A stretch of 64,000 nucleotides of DNA from Escarpia spicata (taxonomy: Eukaryota; Annelida; Polychaeta; Sabellida; Siboglinidae). The position numbers and the translations under genes are program-made. The notes beneath the pieces were generated by a model, which did not search any database, was not told where the DNA came from, and was given only the letters and a program-made list of their open reading frames with translations. Within the stretch, counting starts at the first letter, position 1, and the number at the start of each line of letters is the position of its first letter. Shown in pieces: positions 38,098 to 50,227 of this stretch. The stretch covers positions 62,855,312 through 62,919,311 of the forward strand of contig OZ023210.1 in assembly GCA_963995525.1 (NCBI GenBank), written 5' to 3'.

Positions 38098-40375
38098 GCA
38101 TTTAACGTAGGAGTGCAGGTTGTTTGGATGACAGGGATTGAGAGAGTCACAGTCAGCCGAGAAAACATTTAACGTAGGATTGCAGGTTGTTTGGATGACA
38201 GGGATTAAGAGAGTCATTGCCAGCCGAGAAAGCATTTAACGTAGGAGTGCAGGTTGTTTGGATGACAGGGATTGAGAGAGTCACAGTCAGCCGAGAAAAC
38301 ATTTAACGTAGGAGTGCAGGTTGTTTGGATGACAGGGATTGAGAGAGTCACAGTCAGCCGAGAAAACATTTAACGTAGGAGTGCAGGTTGTTTGGATGAC
38401 AGGGATTGAGAGAGTCATAGTCAGCCGAGAAAGCATTTAACGTAGGAGTGCAGGTTGTTTGGATGACAGGGATTGAGAGAGTCACAGTCAGCCGAGAAAA
38501 CATTTAACATAGGAGTGCAGGTTGATTGGATGACAGGGATTGAGAGAGTCATAGTCAGCAGAGAAAGCATTTAACGTAGTAGTGCAGTTTGTTTGGATGA
38601 TAGGGATTGAGAGAGTCACAGTCAGCCGAGAAAGCATTTAACGTAGGAGTGCAGGTTGTTTGGATGACAAGGATTGAGATAGTCACAGTCAGCCGAGAAA
38701 GCATTTAACGTAGGAGTGCAGGTTGTTTGGATGACAGGGATTGAGAGAGTCATAGTCAGCCGAGAAAACATTTAACGTAGTAGTGCAGGTTGTTTGGATG
38801 ACAGGGATTGAGAGAGTCACAGTCAGCCGAGAAAGCATTTAACGTAGGAGTGCAGGTTGTTTGGATGACAGGGATTGAGAGAGGCACAGTCAGCCGAGAA
38901 AACATTTAACGTAGGAGTGCCGGATGTTTGGATGACAGGGATTGAGAGAGGCACAGTCAGCCGAGAAAACATTTAACGTAGGAGTGCAGGTTGTTTGGAT
39001 GACAGGGATTTAGAGAGTCACAGTCAGCCGAGAAAACATTTAACGTAGGATTGCAGGTTGTTTGGATGACAGGGATTGAGAGAGTCATAGCCAGCCGAGA
39101 AAGCATTTAACGTAGGAGTGCAGGTTGTTTGGATGACAGGGATTGAGAGAGTCACAGTCAGCCGAGAAAACATTTAACATAGGAGTGCAGGTTGTTTGGA
39201 TGACAGGGATTGAGAGAGTCACAGTCAGCCGAGAAAACATGTAACGTAGGAGTGCAGGTTATTTGGATGACAGGGATTGAGAGAGTCAAAGTCAGCCGAG
39301 AAAGCATTTAACGTAGGAGTGCAGGTTGTTTGGATGACAGGGATTGAGAGAGTCACAGTCAGCCGAGAAAACTTTTAATGTAGGAGTGCAGGTTGTTTGG
39401 ATGACAGGGATTGAGAGAGTCATAGTCAGCCGAGAAAGCATTTAACGTAGGAGTGCATGTTGTTTGGATGACAGGGATTGAGAGAGTCACAGTCAGCCGA
39501 GAAAGCATTTAACGTAGTAGTGCAGGTTGTTTGGATGACAGGGATTGAGAGAGTCACAGTCAGCCGAGAAAGCATTTAACGTAGGAGTGCAGGTTGTTTG
39601 GATGACAGGGATTGAGAGAGTCACAGTCAGCCGAGAAAGCATGTAACGTAGGAGTGCAGGTTGTTTGGATGACAGGGATTGAGAGAGTCATAGTCAGCCG
39701 AGAAAGCATTTAACGTAGGAGTGCATGTTGTTTGGATGACAGGGATTGAGAGAGTCACAGTCAGCCGAGAAAGCATTTAACGTAGTAGTGCAGGTTGTTT
39801 GGATGACAGGGATTGAGAGAGTCACAGTCAGCCGAGAAAGCATTTAACGTAGGAGTGCAGGTTGTTTGGATGACAGGGATTGAGAGAGTCACAGTCAGCC
39901 GAGAAAGCATGTAACGTAGGAGTGCAGGTTGTTTGGATGACAGGGATTGAGAGAGTCATAGTCAGCCGAGAAAGCTTTTAACGTAGGAGTGCAGGTTGTT
40001 TGGATGACAGGGATTGAGAGAGTCACAGTCAGCCGAGAAAGCATTTAACGTAGGAGTGCAGGTTGTTTGGATGACAGGGATTGAGAGAGTCACAGTCAGC
40101 CGAGAAAGCATTTAACGTAGGAGTGCAGGTTGTTTGGATGACAGGGATTGAGAGAGTCATAGTCAGCCGAGAAAGCTTTTAACGTAGGATTGCAGGTTGT
40201 TTGGATGACAGGGATTGAAAGAGTCACAGTCAGCCGAGAAAGCATTTAACGTAGGAGTGCAGGTTGTTTGGATGACAGGGATTGAGAGAGTCATAGTCAG
40301 CCGAGAAAGCATTTAACGTAGGAGTGCAGGTTGTTTGGATGACAGGGATTGAGAGAGTCACAGTCAGCCGAGAAA
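38098..40375 (+). repeat. Class B block 4
   Basis: About 34 monomers. The first 1.6 kb copies class B block 2 up to 39,689. The rest, absent from block 2, contains a four-monomer tandem duplication and then a run ending 'gcttttaacg', 'gattgaaagagtc' and 'gtcatag', like the ends of blocks 1, 3, 5 and 9. The block is therefore a join of a block-2-type start and a block-1-type end. Confidence 0.9.
39421..39956 (+). repeat. Four-monomer (268-bp) tandem duplication
   Basis: The order 'gtcatag ... gtgcatgttg', 'taacgtagtagtgc', plain class B, 'gcatgtaacg' occurs twice in succession. 'gcatgttg' is at 39,455 and 39,723, and 'gcatgtaacg' at 39,639 and 39,907, each 268 bp apart. The inner boundary (39,688/39,689) coincides with the end of the 10.9-kb duplication. 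Confidence 0.88.
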
Positions 40376-41447
40376 GCACTAAATGTAGGTATGCAGGTTG
40401 TTTAGATGACAGGGACTGAGAGAATCACAGTCAGCCGAGAAAGCATTAAATGTAGGTATGCAGGTTTTTTGGATGACAGGGATTGAGAGAGTCACAGTCA
40501 GCCGAGAAAGCACTAAATGTAGGTATGCAGGTTGTTTGGATGACAGGGACTGAGAATATCACAGTCAGCCGAGAAAGCATTAAATGTAGGTATGCAGGTT
40601 GTTTGGATGACAGGGATTGAGAGAGTCACAGTCAGCCGAGAAAGCACTAAATGTAGGTATGCGGGTTGTTTAGATGACAGGGATTGAGAGAGTCACAGTC
40701 AGCCGAGAAAGCACTAAATGTAGGTATGCAGGTTGTTTAGATGACAGGGACTGAGAGAATCACAGTCAGCCGAGAAAGCATTAAATGTAGGTATGCAGGT
40801 TGTTTGGATGACAGGGATTGAGAGAGTCACAGTCAGCCGAGAAAGCATTAAATGTAGGTTTGCAGGTTGTTTGGATGACAGGGATTGAGAGAGTCACAGT
40901 CAGCCGAGAAAGCACTAAATGTAGGTATGCAGGTTGTTTAGATGACAGGGATTGAGAGAGTCACAGTCAGCCGAGAAAGCACTAAATGTAGATATGCAGG
41001 TTGTTTGGATGACAGGGATTGAGAGAGAGTCACAGTCAGCCGAGAAAGCATTAAATGTAGGTTTGCAGGTTGTTTGGATGACAGGGATTGAGAGAGTGGC
41101 AGTCAGCCGAGAAAGCACTAAATGTAGATATGCAGGTTGTTTGGATGACAGGGATTGAGAGAGTCACAGTCAGCCGAGAAAACCTTTAACGTAGGAGTGC
41201 AGGTTGATTCGATGACAGGGATTGAGAATGTCACAGTCAGCCGAGAAAACATTTAACGTAGGAGTGCAGGTTGTTTGGATGACAGGGATTGAGAGAGTCA
41301 CAGTCAGCCGCGAAAACATTTAACGTAGGAGTGCATGTTGTTTGGGTGACAGGGATTGAGAGAGTCACAGTCAGCCGAGAAAGCACTAAATGTAAATATG
41401 CAGGATGTTTGGATGACAGGGATTGAGAGAGGCACAGTCAGCCGAGA
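40376..41447 (+). repeat. Class A block 5
   Basis: The shortest class A block, about 16 monomers. It has a 'caggttttttgg' monomer (near 40,461, shared with 51,051, 57,150 and 62,310), a 'gtggcag' monomer followed by the class-B-like trio, and a 69-bp monomer. It passes to class B through 'gtaaatatgcaggatgtttgg' and 'gagagaggcacag', a junction unlike the others. Confidence 0.9.
41008..41076 (+). repeat. 69-bp monomer (+GA), class A context
   Basis: An extended 'gagagagag' run adds two bases in a class A monomer, independent in context from those in class B blocks. It underlies two overlapping chance frames on opposite strands, 40,915-41,118 (minus) and 40,952-41,158 (plus). Confidence 0.93.
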
Positions 41448-42724
41448 AAACATTTAACGTAGGAGTGCCGGATGTTTGGATGACAGGGATTGAGAGAGGC
41501 ACAGTCAGCCGAGAAAACATTTAACGTAGGAGTGCAGGTTGTTTGGATGACAGGGATGTAGAGAGTCACAGTCAGCCGAGAAAACATTTAACGTAGGATT
41601 GCAGGTTGTTTGGATGACAGTGATTGAGAGAGTCATAGCCAGCCGAGAAAGCATTTAACGTAGGAGTGCAGGTTGTTTGGATGACAGGGATTGAGAGAGT
41701 CACAGTCAGCCGAGAAAACATTTAACATAGGAGTGCAGGTTGTTTGGAAGACAGGGATTGAGAGAGTCACAGTCAGCCGAGAAAACATGTAACGTAGGAG
41801 TGCAGGTTGTTTGGATGACAGGGATTGAGAGAGTCATAGTCAGCCGAGAAAGCATTTAACGTAGGAGTGCAGGTTGTTTGGATGACAGGGATTGAGAGAG
41901 TCACAGTCAGCCGAGAAAACATTTAACGTAGGAGTGCAGGTTATTTGGATGACAGGGATTGAGAGAGTCATAGTCAGCCGAGAAAGCATTTAACGTAGGA
42001 GTGCAGGTTGTTTGGATGACAGGGATTGAGAGAGTCACAGTCAGCCGAGAAAACATTTAACGTAGGAGTGCAGGTTGTTTGGATGACAGGGATTGAGAGA
42101 GTCATAGTCAGCCGAGAAAGCATTTAACGTAGTAGTGCAGGTTGTTTGGATGACAGGGATTGAGAGAGTCACAGTCATCCGAGAAAGCATTTAACGTAGG
42201 AGTGCAGGTTGTTTGGATGTCAGGGATTGAGAGAGTCACAGTCAGCCGAGAAAGCATTTAACGTAGGAGTGCAGGTTGTTTGGATGACAGGGATTGAGAG
42301 AGTCATAGTCAGCCGAGAAAGCTTTTAACGTAGGAGTGCAGGTTGTTTGGATGACAGGGATTGAGAGAGTCACAGTCAGCCGAGAAAGCATTTAACGTAG
42401 GAGTGCAGGTTGTTTGGATGACAGGGATTGAGAGAGTCACAGTCAGCCGAGAAAGCATTTAACGTAGGAGTGCAGGTTGTTTGGATGACAGGGATTGAGA
42501 GAGTCATAGTCAGCCGAGAAAGCTTTTAACGTAGGAGTGCAGGTTGTTTGGATGACAGGGATTGAAAGAGTCACAGTCAGCCGAGAAAGCATTTAACGTA
42601 AGAGTGCAGGTTGTTTGGATGACAGGGATTGAGAGAGAGTCATAGTCAGCCGAGAAAGCATTTAACGTAGGAGTGCAGGTTGTTTGGATGACAGGGATTG
42701 AGAGAGTCACAGTCAGCCGAGAAA
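41448..42724 (+). repeat. Class B block 5
   Basis: The shortest class B block, about 19 monomers. It opens with 'gagagaggcacag' and 'gtgccggatgtttgg' monomers that lie mid-block elsewhere, and ends like class B block 1, including a 69-bp monomer. It looks like a block whose first part was deleted in register. Private changes are 'gggatgtagagag' near 41,553 and 'ttggaagacag' near 41,746. Confidence 0.9.
42618..42686 (+). repeat. 69-bp monomer (+GA), third relative
   Basis: Same lesion and neighbourhood as 25,059-25,127 and 35,847-35,915, showing that the end of class B block 5 shares ancestry with blocks 1 and 3. Confidence 0.93.
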
Positions 42725-44599
42725 GCACTAAATGTAGGTATGCAGGTTGTTTAGATGACAGGGACTGAGAGAATCACAGTCAGCCGAGAAAGCATTAAAT
42801 GTAGGTATGCAGGTTGTTTGGATGACAGGGATTGAGAGAGTCACAGTCAGCCGAGAAAGCACTAAATGTAGGTATGCAGGTTGTTTGGATGTCAGAGATT
42901 GAGAGAGTCACAGTCAGCCGAGAAAGCACTAAATGTAAGTCTGCTGGTTGTTTAGATGACAGGGATTGAGAGAGTCAGAGTCAGCCGAGAAAGCACTAAA
43001 TGTAGGTATGCGGGTTGTTTAGATGACAGGGATTGAGAGAGTCACAGTCAGCCGAGAAAGCACTAAATGTAGGTATGCAGGTTGTTTAGATGACAGGGAC
43101 TGAGAGAATCACAGTCAGCCGAGAAAGCATTAAATGTAGGTATGCAGGTTGTTTGGATGACAGGGATTGAGAGAGTCACAGTCAGCCGAGAAAGCATTAA
43201 ATGTAGGTTTGCAGGTTGTTTGGATGACAGGGATTGAGAGAGTCACAGTCAGCCGAAAAACACTAAATGTAGGTATGCAGGTTGTTTAGATGACAGGGAT
43301 TGAGAGAGTCACAGTCAGCCGAGAAAGCACTAAATGTAGATATGCAGGTTGTTTGGATGACAGGGATTGAGAGAGTCACCGTCAGCCGAGAAAGCATTAA
43401 ATGTAGGTTTGCAGGTTGTTTGGATGACAGGGATTGAGAGAGTCACAGTCAGCCGAGAAAGCACTAAATGTAGGTATGCAGGTTGTTTAGATGACAGGGA
43501 CTGAGAGAATCACAGTCAGCCGAGAAAGCATTAAATGTAGGTATGCAGGTTGTTTGGATGACAGGGATTGAGAGAGTCACAGTCAGCCGAGAAAGCACTA
43601 AATGTAGGTATGCAGGTTGTTTTGATGTCAGGGATTGAGAGAGTCACAGTCAGCCGAGAAAGCACTAAATGTAGGTATGCAGGTTGTTTGGATGACAGGG
43701 ATTGAGAGAGTGGCAGTCAGCCGAGAAAGCACTAAATGTAGATATGCAGGTTGTTTGGATGACAGGGATTGAGAGAGTCACAGTCAGCCGAGAAAACCTT
43801 TAACGTAGGAGTGCAGGTTGATTCGATGACAGGGATTGAGAATGTCACAGTCAGCCGAGAAAACATTTAACGTAGGAGTGCAGGTTGTTTGGATGAGAGG
43901 GATTGAGAGAGTCACAGTCAGCCGCGAAAACATTTAACGTAGGAGTGCAGGTTGTTTGGGTGACAGGGATTGAGAGAGTCACAGTCAGCCGAGAAAGCAC
44001 TAAATGTAAATATGCAGGTTGTTTGGATGACAGGGATTGAGAGAGTCACAGTCAGCCGAGAAAGCACTAAATGTAGGTATGCAGGTTGTTTAGATGACAG
44101 GGACTGATTAAATCACAGTCAGCCGAGAAAGCATTAAATGTAGGTATGCAGGTTGTTTGGATGACAGGGATTGAGAGAGTCACAGTCAGCCGAGAAAGCA
44201 TTAAATGTAGGTTTGTAGGTTGTTTGGATGACAGGGATTGAGAGAGTCACAGTCAGCCGAGAAAGCACTAAATGTAGGTATGCAGGTTGTTTAGATGACA
44301 GGGATTGAGAGAGTCACAGTCAGCCGAGAAAGCACTAAATGTAGATATGCAGGTTGTTTGGATGACAGGGATTGAGAGAGTCACAGTCAGCCGAGAAAGC
44401 ATTAAATGTAGGTTTGCAGGTTGTTTGGATGACAGGGATTGAGAGAGTCACAGTCAGCCGAGAAAGCACTAAATGTAGGTATGCAGGTTGTTTAGATGAC
44501 AGGGACTGAGAGAATCACAGTCAGCCGAGAAAGCATTAAATGTAGGTATGCAGGTTGTTTGGATGACAGGGATTGAGAGAGTCACAGTCAGCCGAGAAA
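42725..44599 (+). repeat. Class A block 6
   Basis: About 28 monomers. The front resembles class A blocks 2 and 4 ('gtaagtctgctgg' near 42,936, the 66-bp monomer). The back, from about 44,034, starts the 3.5-kb unit marked by 'gactgattaaatc' near 44,104. Confidence 0.9.
43223..43288 (+). repeat. 66-bp monomer (-1), third copy
   Basis: Carries the same 'agccgaaaaacac' lesion as the monomers at 26,334 and 37,123, which ties class A block 6 to blocks 2 and 4. Confidence 0.93.
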
Positions 44600-47517
44600 G
44601 CATTTAACGTAGGAGTGCAGGTTGTTTGGATGACAGGGATTGAGAGAGTCACAGTCAGCCGAGAAAACATTTAACGTAGGATTGCAGGTTGTTTGGATGA
44701 CAGGGATTAAGAGAGTCATAGCCAGCCGAGAAAGCATTTAACGTAGGAGTGCAGGTTGTTTGGATGACAGGGATTGAGAGAGTCACAGTCAGCCGAGAAA
44801 ACATTTAACATAGGAGTGCAGGTTGTTTGAATGACAGGGATTGAGAGAGTCACAGTCAGCCGAGAAAACATGTAACGTAGGAGTGCAGGTTGTTTGGATG
44901 ACAGGGATTGAGAGAGTCATAGTCAGCCGAGAAAGCATTTAACGTAGGAGTGCAGGTTGTTTGGATGACAGGGATTGAGAGAGTCACAGTCAGCCGAGAA
45001 AACATTTAACGTAGGAGTGCAGGTTGTTTGGATGACAGGGATTGAGAGAGTCATAGTCAGCCGAGAAAGCATTTAACGTAGGAGTGCAGGTTGTTTGGAT
45101 GACAGGGATTGAGAGAGTCACAGTCAGCCGAGAAAACATTTAACATAGGAGTGCAGGTTGATTGGATGACAGGGATTGAGAGAGTCATAGTCAGCAGAGA
45201 AAGCATTTAACGTAGTAGTGCAGTTTGTTTGGATGATAGGGATTGAGAGAGTCACAGTCAGCCGAGAAAGCATTTAACGTAGGAGTGCAGGTTGTTTGGA
45301 TGACAAGGATTGAGATAGTCACAGTCAGCCGAGAAAGCATTTAACGTAGGAGTGCAGGTTGTTTGGATGACAGGGATTGAGAGAGTCATAGTCAGCCGAG
45401 AAAACATTTAACGTAGTAGTGCAGGTTGTTTGGATGACAGGGATTGAGAGAGTCACAGTCAGCCGAGAAAGCATTTAACGTAGGAGTGCAGGTTGTTTGG
45501 ATGACAGGGATTGAGAGAGGCACAGTCAGCCGAGAAAACATTTAACGTAGGAGTGCCGGATGTTTGGATGACAGGGATTGAGAGAGGCACAGTCAGCCGA
45601 GAAAACATTTAACGTAGGAGTGCAGGTTGTTTGGATGACAGGGATTTAGAGAGTCACAGTCAGCCGAGAAAACATTTAACGTAGGATTGCAGGTTGTTTG
45701 GATGACAGGGATTGAGAGAGTCATAGCCAGCCGAGAAAGCATTTAACGTAGGAGTGCAGGTTGTTTGGATGACAGGGATTGAGAGAGTCACAGTCAGCCG
45801 AGAAAACATTTAACATAGGAGTGCAGGTTGTTTGGATGACAGGGATTGAGAGAGTCACAGTCAGCCGAGAAAACATGTAACGTAGGAGTGCAGGTTGTTT
45901 GGATGACAGGGATTGAGAGAGTCAAAGTCAGCCGAGAAAGCATTTAACGTAGGAGTGCAGGTTGTTTGGATGACAGGGATTGAGAGAGTCACAGTCAGCC
46001 GAGAAAACTTTTAATGTAGGAGTGCAGGTTGTTTGGATGACAGGGATTGAGAGAGTCATAGTCAGCCGAGAAAGCATTTAACGTAGGAGTGCATGTTGTT
46101 TGGATGACAGGGATTGAGAGAGTCACAGTCAGCCGAGAAAACATTTAACATAGGAGTGCAGGTTGTTTGGATGACAGGGATTGAGAGAGTCATAGTCAGC
46201 AGAGAAAGCATTTAACGTAGTAGTGCAGGTTGTTTGGATGATAGGGATTGAGAGAGTCACAGTCAGCCGAGAAAGCATTTAACGTAGGAGTGTAGGTTGT
46301 TTGGATGACAAGGATTGAGATAGTCACAGTCAGCCGAGAAAGCATTTAACGTAGGAGTGCAGGTTGTTTGGATGACAGGGATTGAGAGAGTCATAGTCAG
46401 CCGAGAAAGCATTTAACGTAGTAGTGCAGGTTGTTTGGATGACAGGGATTGAGAGAGTCACAGTCAGCCGAGAAAGCATTTAACGTAGGAGTGCAGGTTG
46501 TTTGGATGACAGGGATTGAGAGAGTCACAGTCAGCCGAGAAAGCATTTAACGTAGGAGTGCAGGTTGTTTGGATGACAGGGATTGAGAGAGTCATAGTCA
46601 GCCGAGAAAGCTTTTAACGTAGGAGTGCAGGTTGTTTGGATGACAGGGATTGAGAGAGTCACAGTCAGCCGAGAAAGCATTTAACGTAGGAGTGCAGGTT
46701 GTTTGGATGACAGGGATTGAGAGAGTCACAGTCAGCCGAGAAAGCATTTAACGTAGAAGTGCAGGTTGTTTGGATGACAGGGATTGAGAGAGTCACAGTC
46801 AGCCGAGAAAGCATTAAATGTAGGTTTGCAGGTTGTTTGGATGACAGGGATTGAGAGAGTCACAGTCAGCCGAGAAAGCACTAAATGTAGGTATGCAGGT
46901 TGTTTAGATGACAGGGATTGAGAGAGTCACAGTCAGCCGAGAAAGCACTAAATGTAGATATGCAGGTTGTTTGGATGACAGGGATTGAGAGAGTCACAGT
47001 CAGCCGAGAAAGCATTAAATGTAGGTTTGCAGGTTGTTTGGATGACAGGGATTGAGAGAGTGGCAGTCAGCGGAGAAAGCACTAAATGTAGATATGCAGG
47101 TTGTTTGGATGACAGGGATTGAGAGAGTCACAGTCAGCCGAGAAAACCTTTAACGTAGGAGTGCAGGTTGATTCGATGACAGGGATTGAGAATGTCACAG
47201 TCAGCCGAGAAAACATTTAACGTAGGAGTGCAGGTTGTTTGGATGACAGGGATTGAGAGAGTCACAGTCAGCCGCGAAAACATTTAACGTAGGAGTGCAG
47301 GTTGTTTGGGTGACAGGGATTGAGAGAGTCACAGTCAGCCGAGAAAGCACTAAATGTAAATATGCAGGATGTTTGGATGACAGGGATTGAGAGAATCACA
47401 GTCAGCCGAGAAAGCATTAAATGTAGGTATGCAGGTTGTTTGGATGACAGGGATTGAGAGAGTCACAGTCAGCCGAGAAAGCACTAAATGTAGGTATGCA
47501 GGTTGTTTGGATGTCAG
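44034..47517 (+). repeat. 52-monomer (3,484-bp) unit X
   Basis: Marker pairs give the unit: 'ctgattaaatc' at 44,104 and 47,588, and 'gattaag' at 44,705 and 48,189, both 3,484 bp apart. Towards the end the spacing falls to 3,417 bp ('tggcagtcagcgg' at 47,061 and 50,478) because the next copy lacks exactly one monomer. The unit spans an A-B-A transition and carries the private 'cagcggagaaagc' change in the 'gtggcag' monomer. Confidence 0.88.
44600..46810 (+). repeat. Class B block 6
   Basis: About 33 monomers, opening with the 'gattaagagagtcatagcc' signature and closing with 'taacgtagaagtgc' just before class A returns. Rare internal forms 'gcaggttgattgg', 'gtgcagtttg' with 'gatgataggg', and 'gacaaggattgagatag' stand in fixed order, repeated in class B blocks 7 and 8. 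Confidence 0.92.
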
Positions 47518-48083
47518 GGATTGAGAGAGTCACAGTCAGCCGAGAAAGCACTAAATGTAGGTATGCAGGTTGTTTAGATGACAGGGACTGATTAAATCAC
47601 AGTCAGCCGAGAAAGCATTAAATGTAGGTATGCAGGTTGTTTGGATGACAGGGATTGAGAGAGTCACAGTCAGCCGAGAAAGCATTAAATGTAGGTTTGT
47701 AGGTTGTTTGGATGACAGGGATTGAGAGAGTCACAGTCAGCCGAGAAAGCACTAAATGTAGGTATGCAGGTTGTTTAGATGACAGGGATTGAGAGAGTCA
47801 CAGTCAGCCGAGAAAGCACTAAATGTAGATATGCAGGTTGTTTGGATGACAGGGATTGAGAGAGTCACAGTCAGCCGAGAAAGCATTAAATGTAGGTTTG
47901 CAGGTTGTTTGGATGACAGGGATTGAGAGAGTCACAGTCAGCCGAGAAAGCACTAAATGTAGGTATGCAGGTTGTTTAGATGACAGGGACTGAGAGAATC
48001 ACAGTCAGCCGAGAAAGCATTAAATGTAGGTATGCAGGTTGTTTGGATGACAGGGATTGAGAGAGTCACAGTCAGCCGAGAAA
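46811..48083 (+). repeat. Class A block 7
   Basis: About 19 monomers with one class-B-like trio ('ccgcg' near 47,271), the 'cagcggagaaagc' variant, and 'gactgattaaatc' near 47,588. The boundary between units X and Y lies inside it, near 47,517. Confidence 0.9.
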
Positions 48084-50227
48084 GCATTTAACGTAGGAGT
48101 GCAGGTTGTTTGGATGACAGGGATTGAGAGAGTCACAGTCAGCCGAGAAAACATTTAACGTAGGATTGCAGGTTGTTTGGATGACAGGGATTAAGAGAGT
48201 CATAGCCAGCCGAGAAAGCATTTAACGTAGGAGTGCAGGTTGTTTGGATGACAGGGATTGAGAGAGTCACAGTCAGCCGAGAAAACATTTAACATAGGAG
48301 TGCAGGTTGTTTGAATGACAGGGATTGAGAGAGTCACAGTCAGCCGAGAAAACATGTAACGTAGGAGTGCAGGTTGTTTGGATGACAGGGATTGAGAGAG
48401 TCATAGTCAGCCGAGAAAGCATTTAACGTAGGAGTGCAGGTTGTTTGGATGACAGGGATTGAGAGAGTCACAGTCAGCCGAGAAAACATTTAACGTAGGA
48501 GTGCAGGTTGTTTGGATGACAGGGATTGAGAGAGTCATAGTCAGCCGAGAAAGCATTTAACGTAGGAGTGCAGGTTGTTTGGATGACAGGGATTGAGAGA
48601 GTCACAGTCAGCCGAGAAAACATTTAACATAGGAGTGCAGGTTGATTGGATGACAGGGATTGAGAGAGTCATAGTCAGCAGAGAAAGCATTTAACGTAGT
48701 AGTGCAGTTTGTTTGGATGATAGGGATTGAGAGAGTCACAGTCAGCCGAGAAAGCATTTAACGTAGGAGTGCAGGTTGTTTGGATGACAAGGATTGAGAT
48801 AGTCACAGTCAGCCGAGAAAGCATTTAACGTAGGAGTGCAGGTTGTTTGGATGACAGGGATTGAGAGAGTCATAGTCAGCCGAGAAAACATTTAACGTAG
48901 TAGTGCAGGTTGTTTGGATGACAGGGATTGAGAGAGTCACAGTCAGCCGAGAAAGCATTTAACGTAGGAGTGCAGGTTGTTTGGATGACAGGGATTGAGA
49001 GAGGCACAGTCAGCCGAGAAAACATTTAACGTAGGAGTGCCGGATGTTTGGATGACAGGGATTGAGAGAGGCACAGTCAGCCGAGAAAACATTTAACGTA
49101 GGAGTGCAGGTTGTTTGGATGACAGGGATTTAGAGAGTCACAGTCAGCCGAGAAAACATTTAACGTAGGATTGCAGGTTGTTTGGATGACAGGGATTGAG
49201 AGAGTCACAGTCAGCCGAGAAAACATTTAACATAGGAGTGCAGGTTGTTTGGATGACAGGGATTGAGAGAGTCACAGTCAGCCGAGAAAACATGTAACGT
49301 AGGAGTGCAGGTTGTTTGGATGACAGGGATTGAGAGAGTCAAAGTCAGCCGAGAAAGCATTTAACGTAGGAGTGCAGGTTGTTTGGATGACAGGGATTGA
49401 GAGAGTCACAGTCAGCCGAGAAAACTTTTAATGTAGGAGTGCAGGTTGTTTGGATGACAGGGATTGAGAGAGTCATAGTCAGCCGAGAAAGCATTTAACG
49501 TAGGAGTGCATGTTGTTTGGATGACAGGGATTGAGAGAGTCACAGTCAGCCGAGAAAACATTTAACATAGGAGTGCAGGTTGTTTGGATGACAGGGATTG
49601 AGAGAGTCATAGTCAGCAGAGAAAGCATTTAACGTAGTAGTGCAGGTTGTTTGGATGATAGGGATTGAGAGAGTCACAGTCAGCCGAGAAAGCATTTAAC
49701 GTAGGAGTGTAGGTTGTTTGGATGACAAGGATTGAGATAGTCACAGTCAGCCGAGAAAGCATTTAACGTAGGAGTGCAGGTTGTTTGGATGACAGGGATT
49801 GAGAGAGTCATAGTCAGCCGAGAAAGCATTTAACGTAGTAGTGCAGGTTGTTTGGATGACAGGGATTGAGAGAGTCACAGTCAGCCGAGAAAGCATTTAA
49901 CGTAGGAGTGCAGGTTGTTTGGATGACAGGGATTGAGAGAGTCACAGTCAGCCGAGAAAGCATTTAACGTAGGAGTGCAGGTTGTTTGGATGACAGGGAT
50001 TGAGAGAGTCATAGTCAGCCGAGAAAGCTTTTAACGTAGGAGTGCAGGTTGTTTGGATGACAGGGATTGAGAGAGTCACAGTCAGCCGAGAAAGCATTTA
50101 ACGTAGGAGTGCAGGTTGTTTGGATGACAGGGATTGAGAGAGTCACAGTCAGCCGAGAAAGCATTTAACGTAGAAGTGCAGGTTGTTTGGATGACAGGGA
50201 TTGAGAGAGTCACAGTCAGCCGAGAAA
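48084..50227 (+). repeat. Class B block 7
   Basis: About 32 monomers, a copy of class B block 6 at +3,484 until about 49.2 kb. There the 'gtcatagcc' monomer present in block 6 (near 45,720) is missing, and afterwards the offset is +3,417. Otherwise the order of variants is the same. Confidence 0.92.

Larger units (their letters stand above)
28866..39689 (+). repeat. 10.9-kb tandem duplication, copy 2
   Basis: Abuts copy 1 directly; the crossover lies within about 28,866-28,900, inside a class B to class A transition not seen elsewhere. The match ends near 39,689, where this side has 'gagtcatag' and copy 1 has 'gagtcacag'. Differences from copy 1 include 'cattgaacg' near 29,521, 'taacttagg' near 31,133, 'gcaagttg' near 36,113, an A9 run near 36,686 and the loss of two monomers between 31,693 and 31,781. 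Confidence 0.9.

Noticed and set aside
40952..41158. 68-codon plus-strand frame overlapping a 67-codon minus-strand frame (40,915-41,118)
   Set aside because: Both arise from the same 69-bp monomer at 41,008-41,076. Overlapping frames on opposite strands of a tandem repeat are not credible genes.
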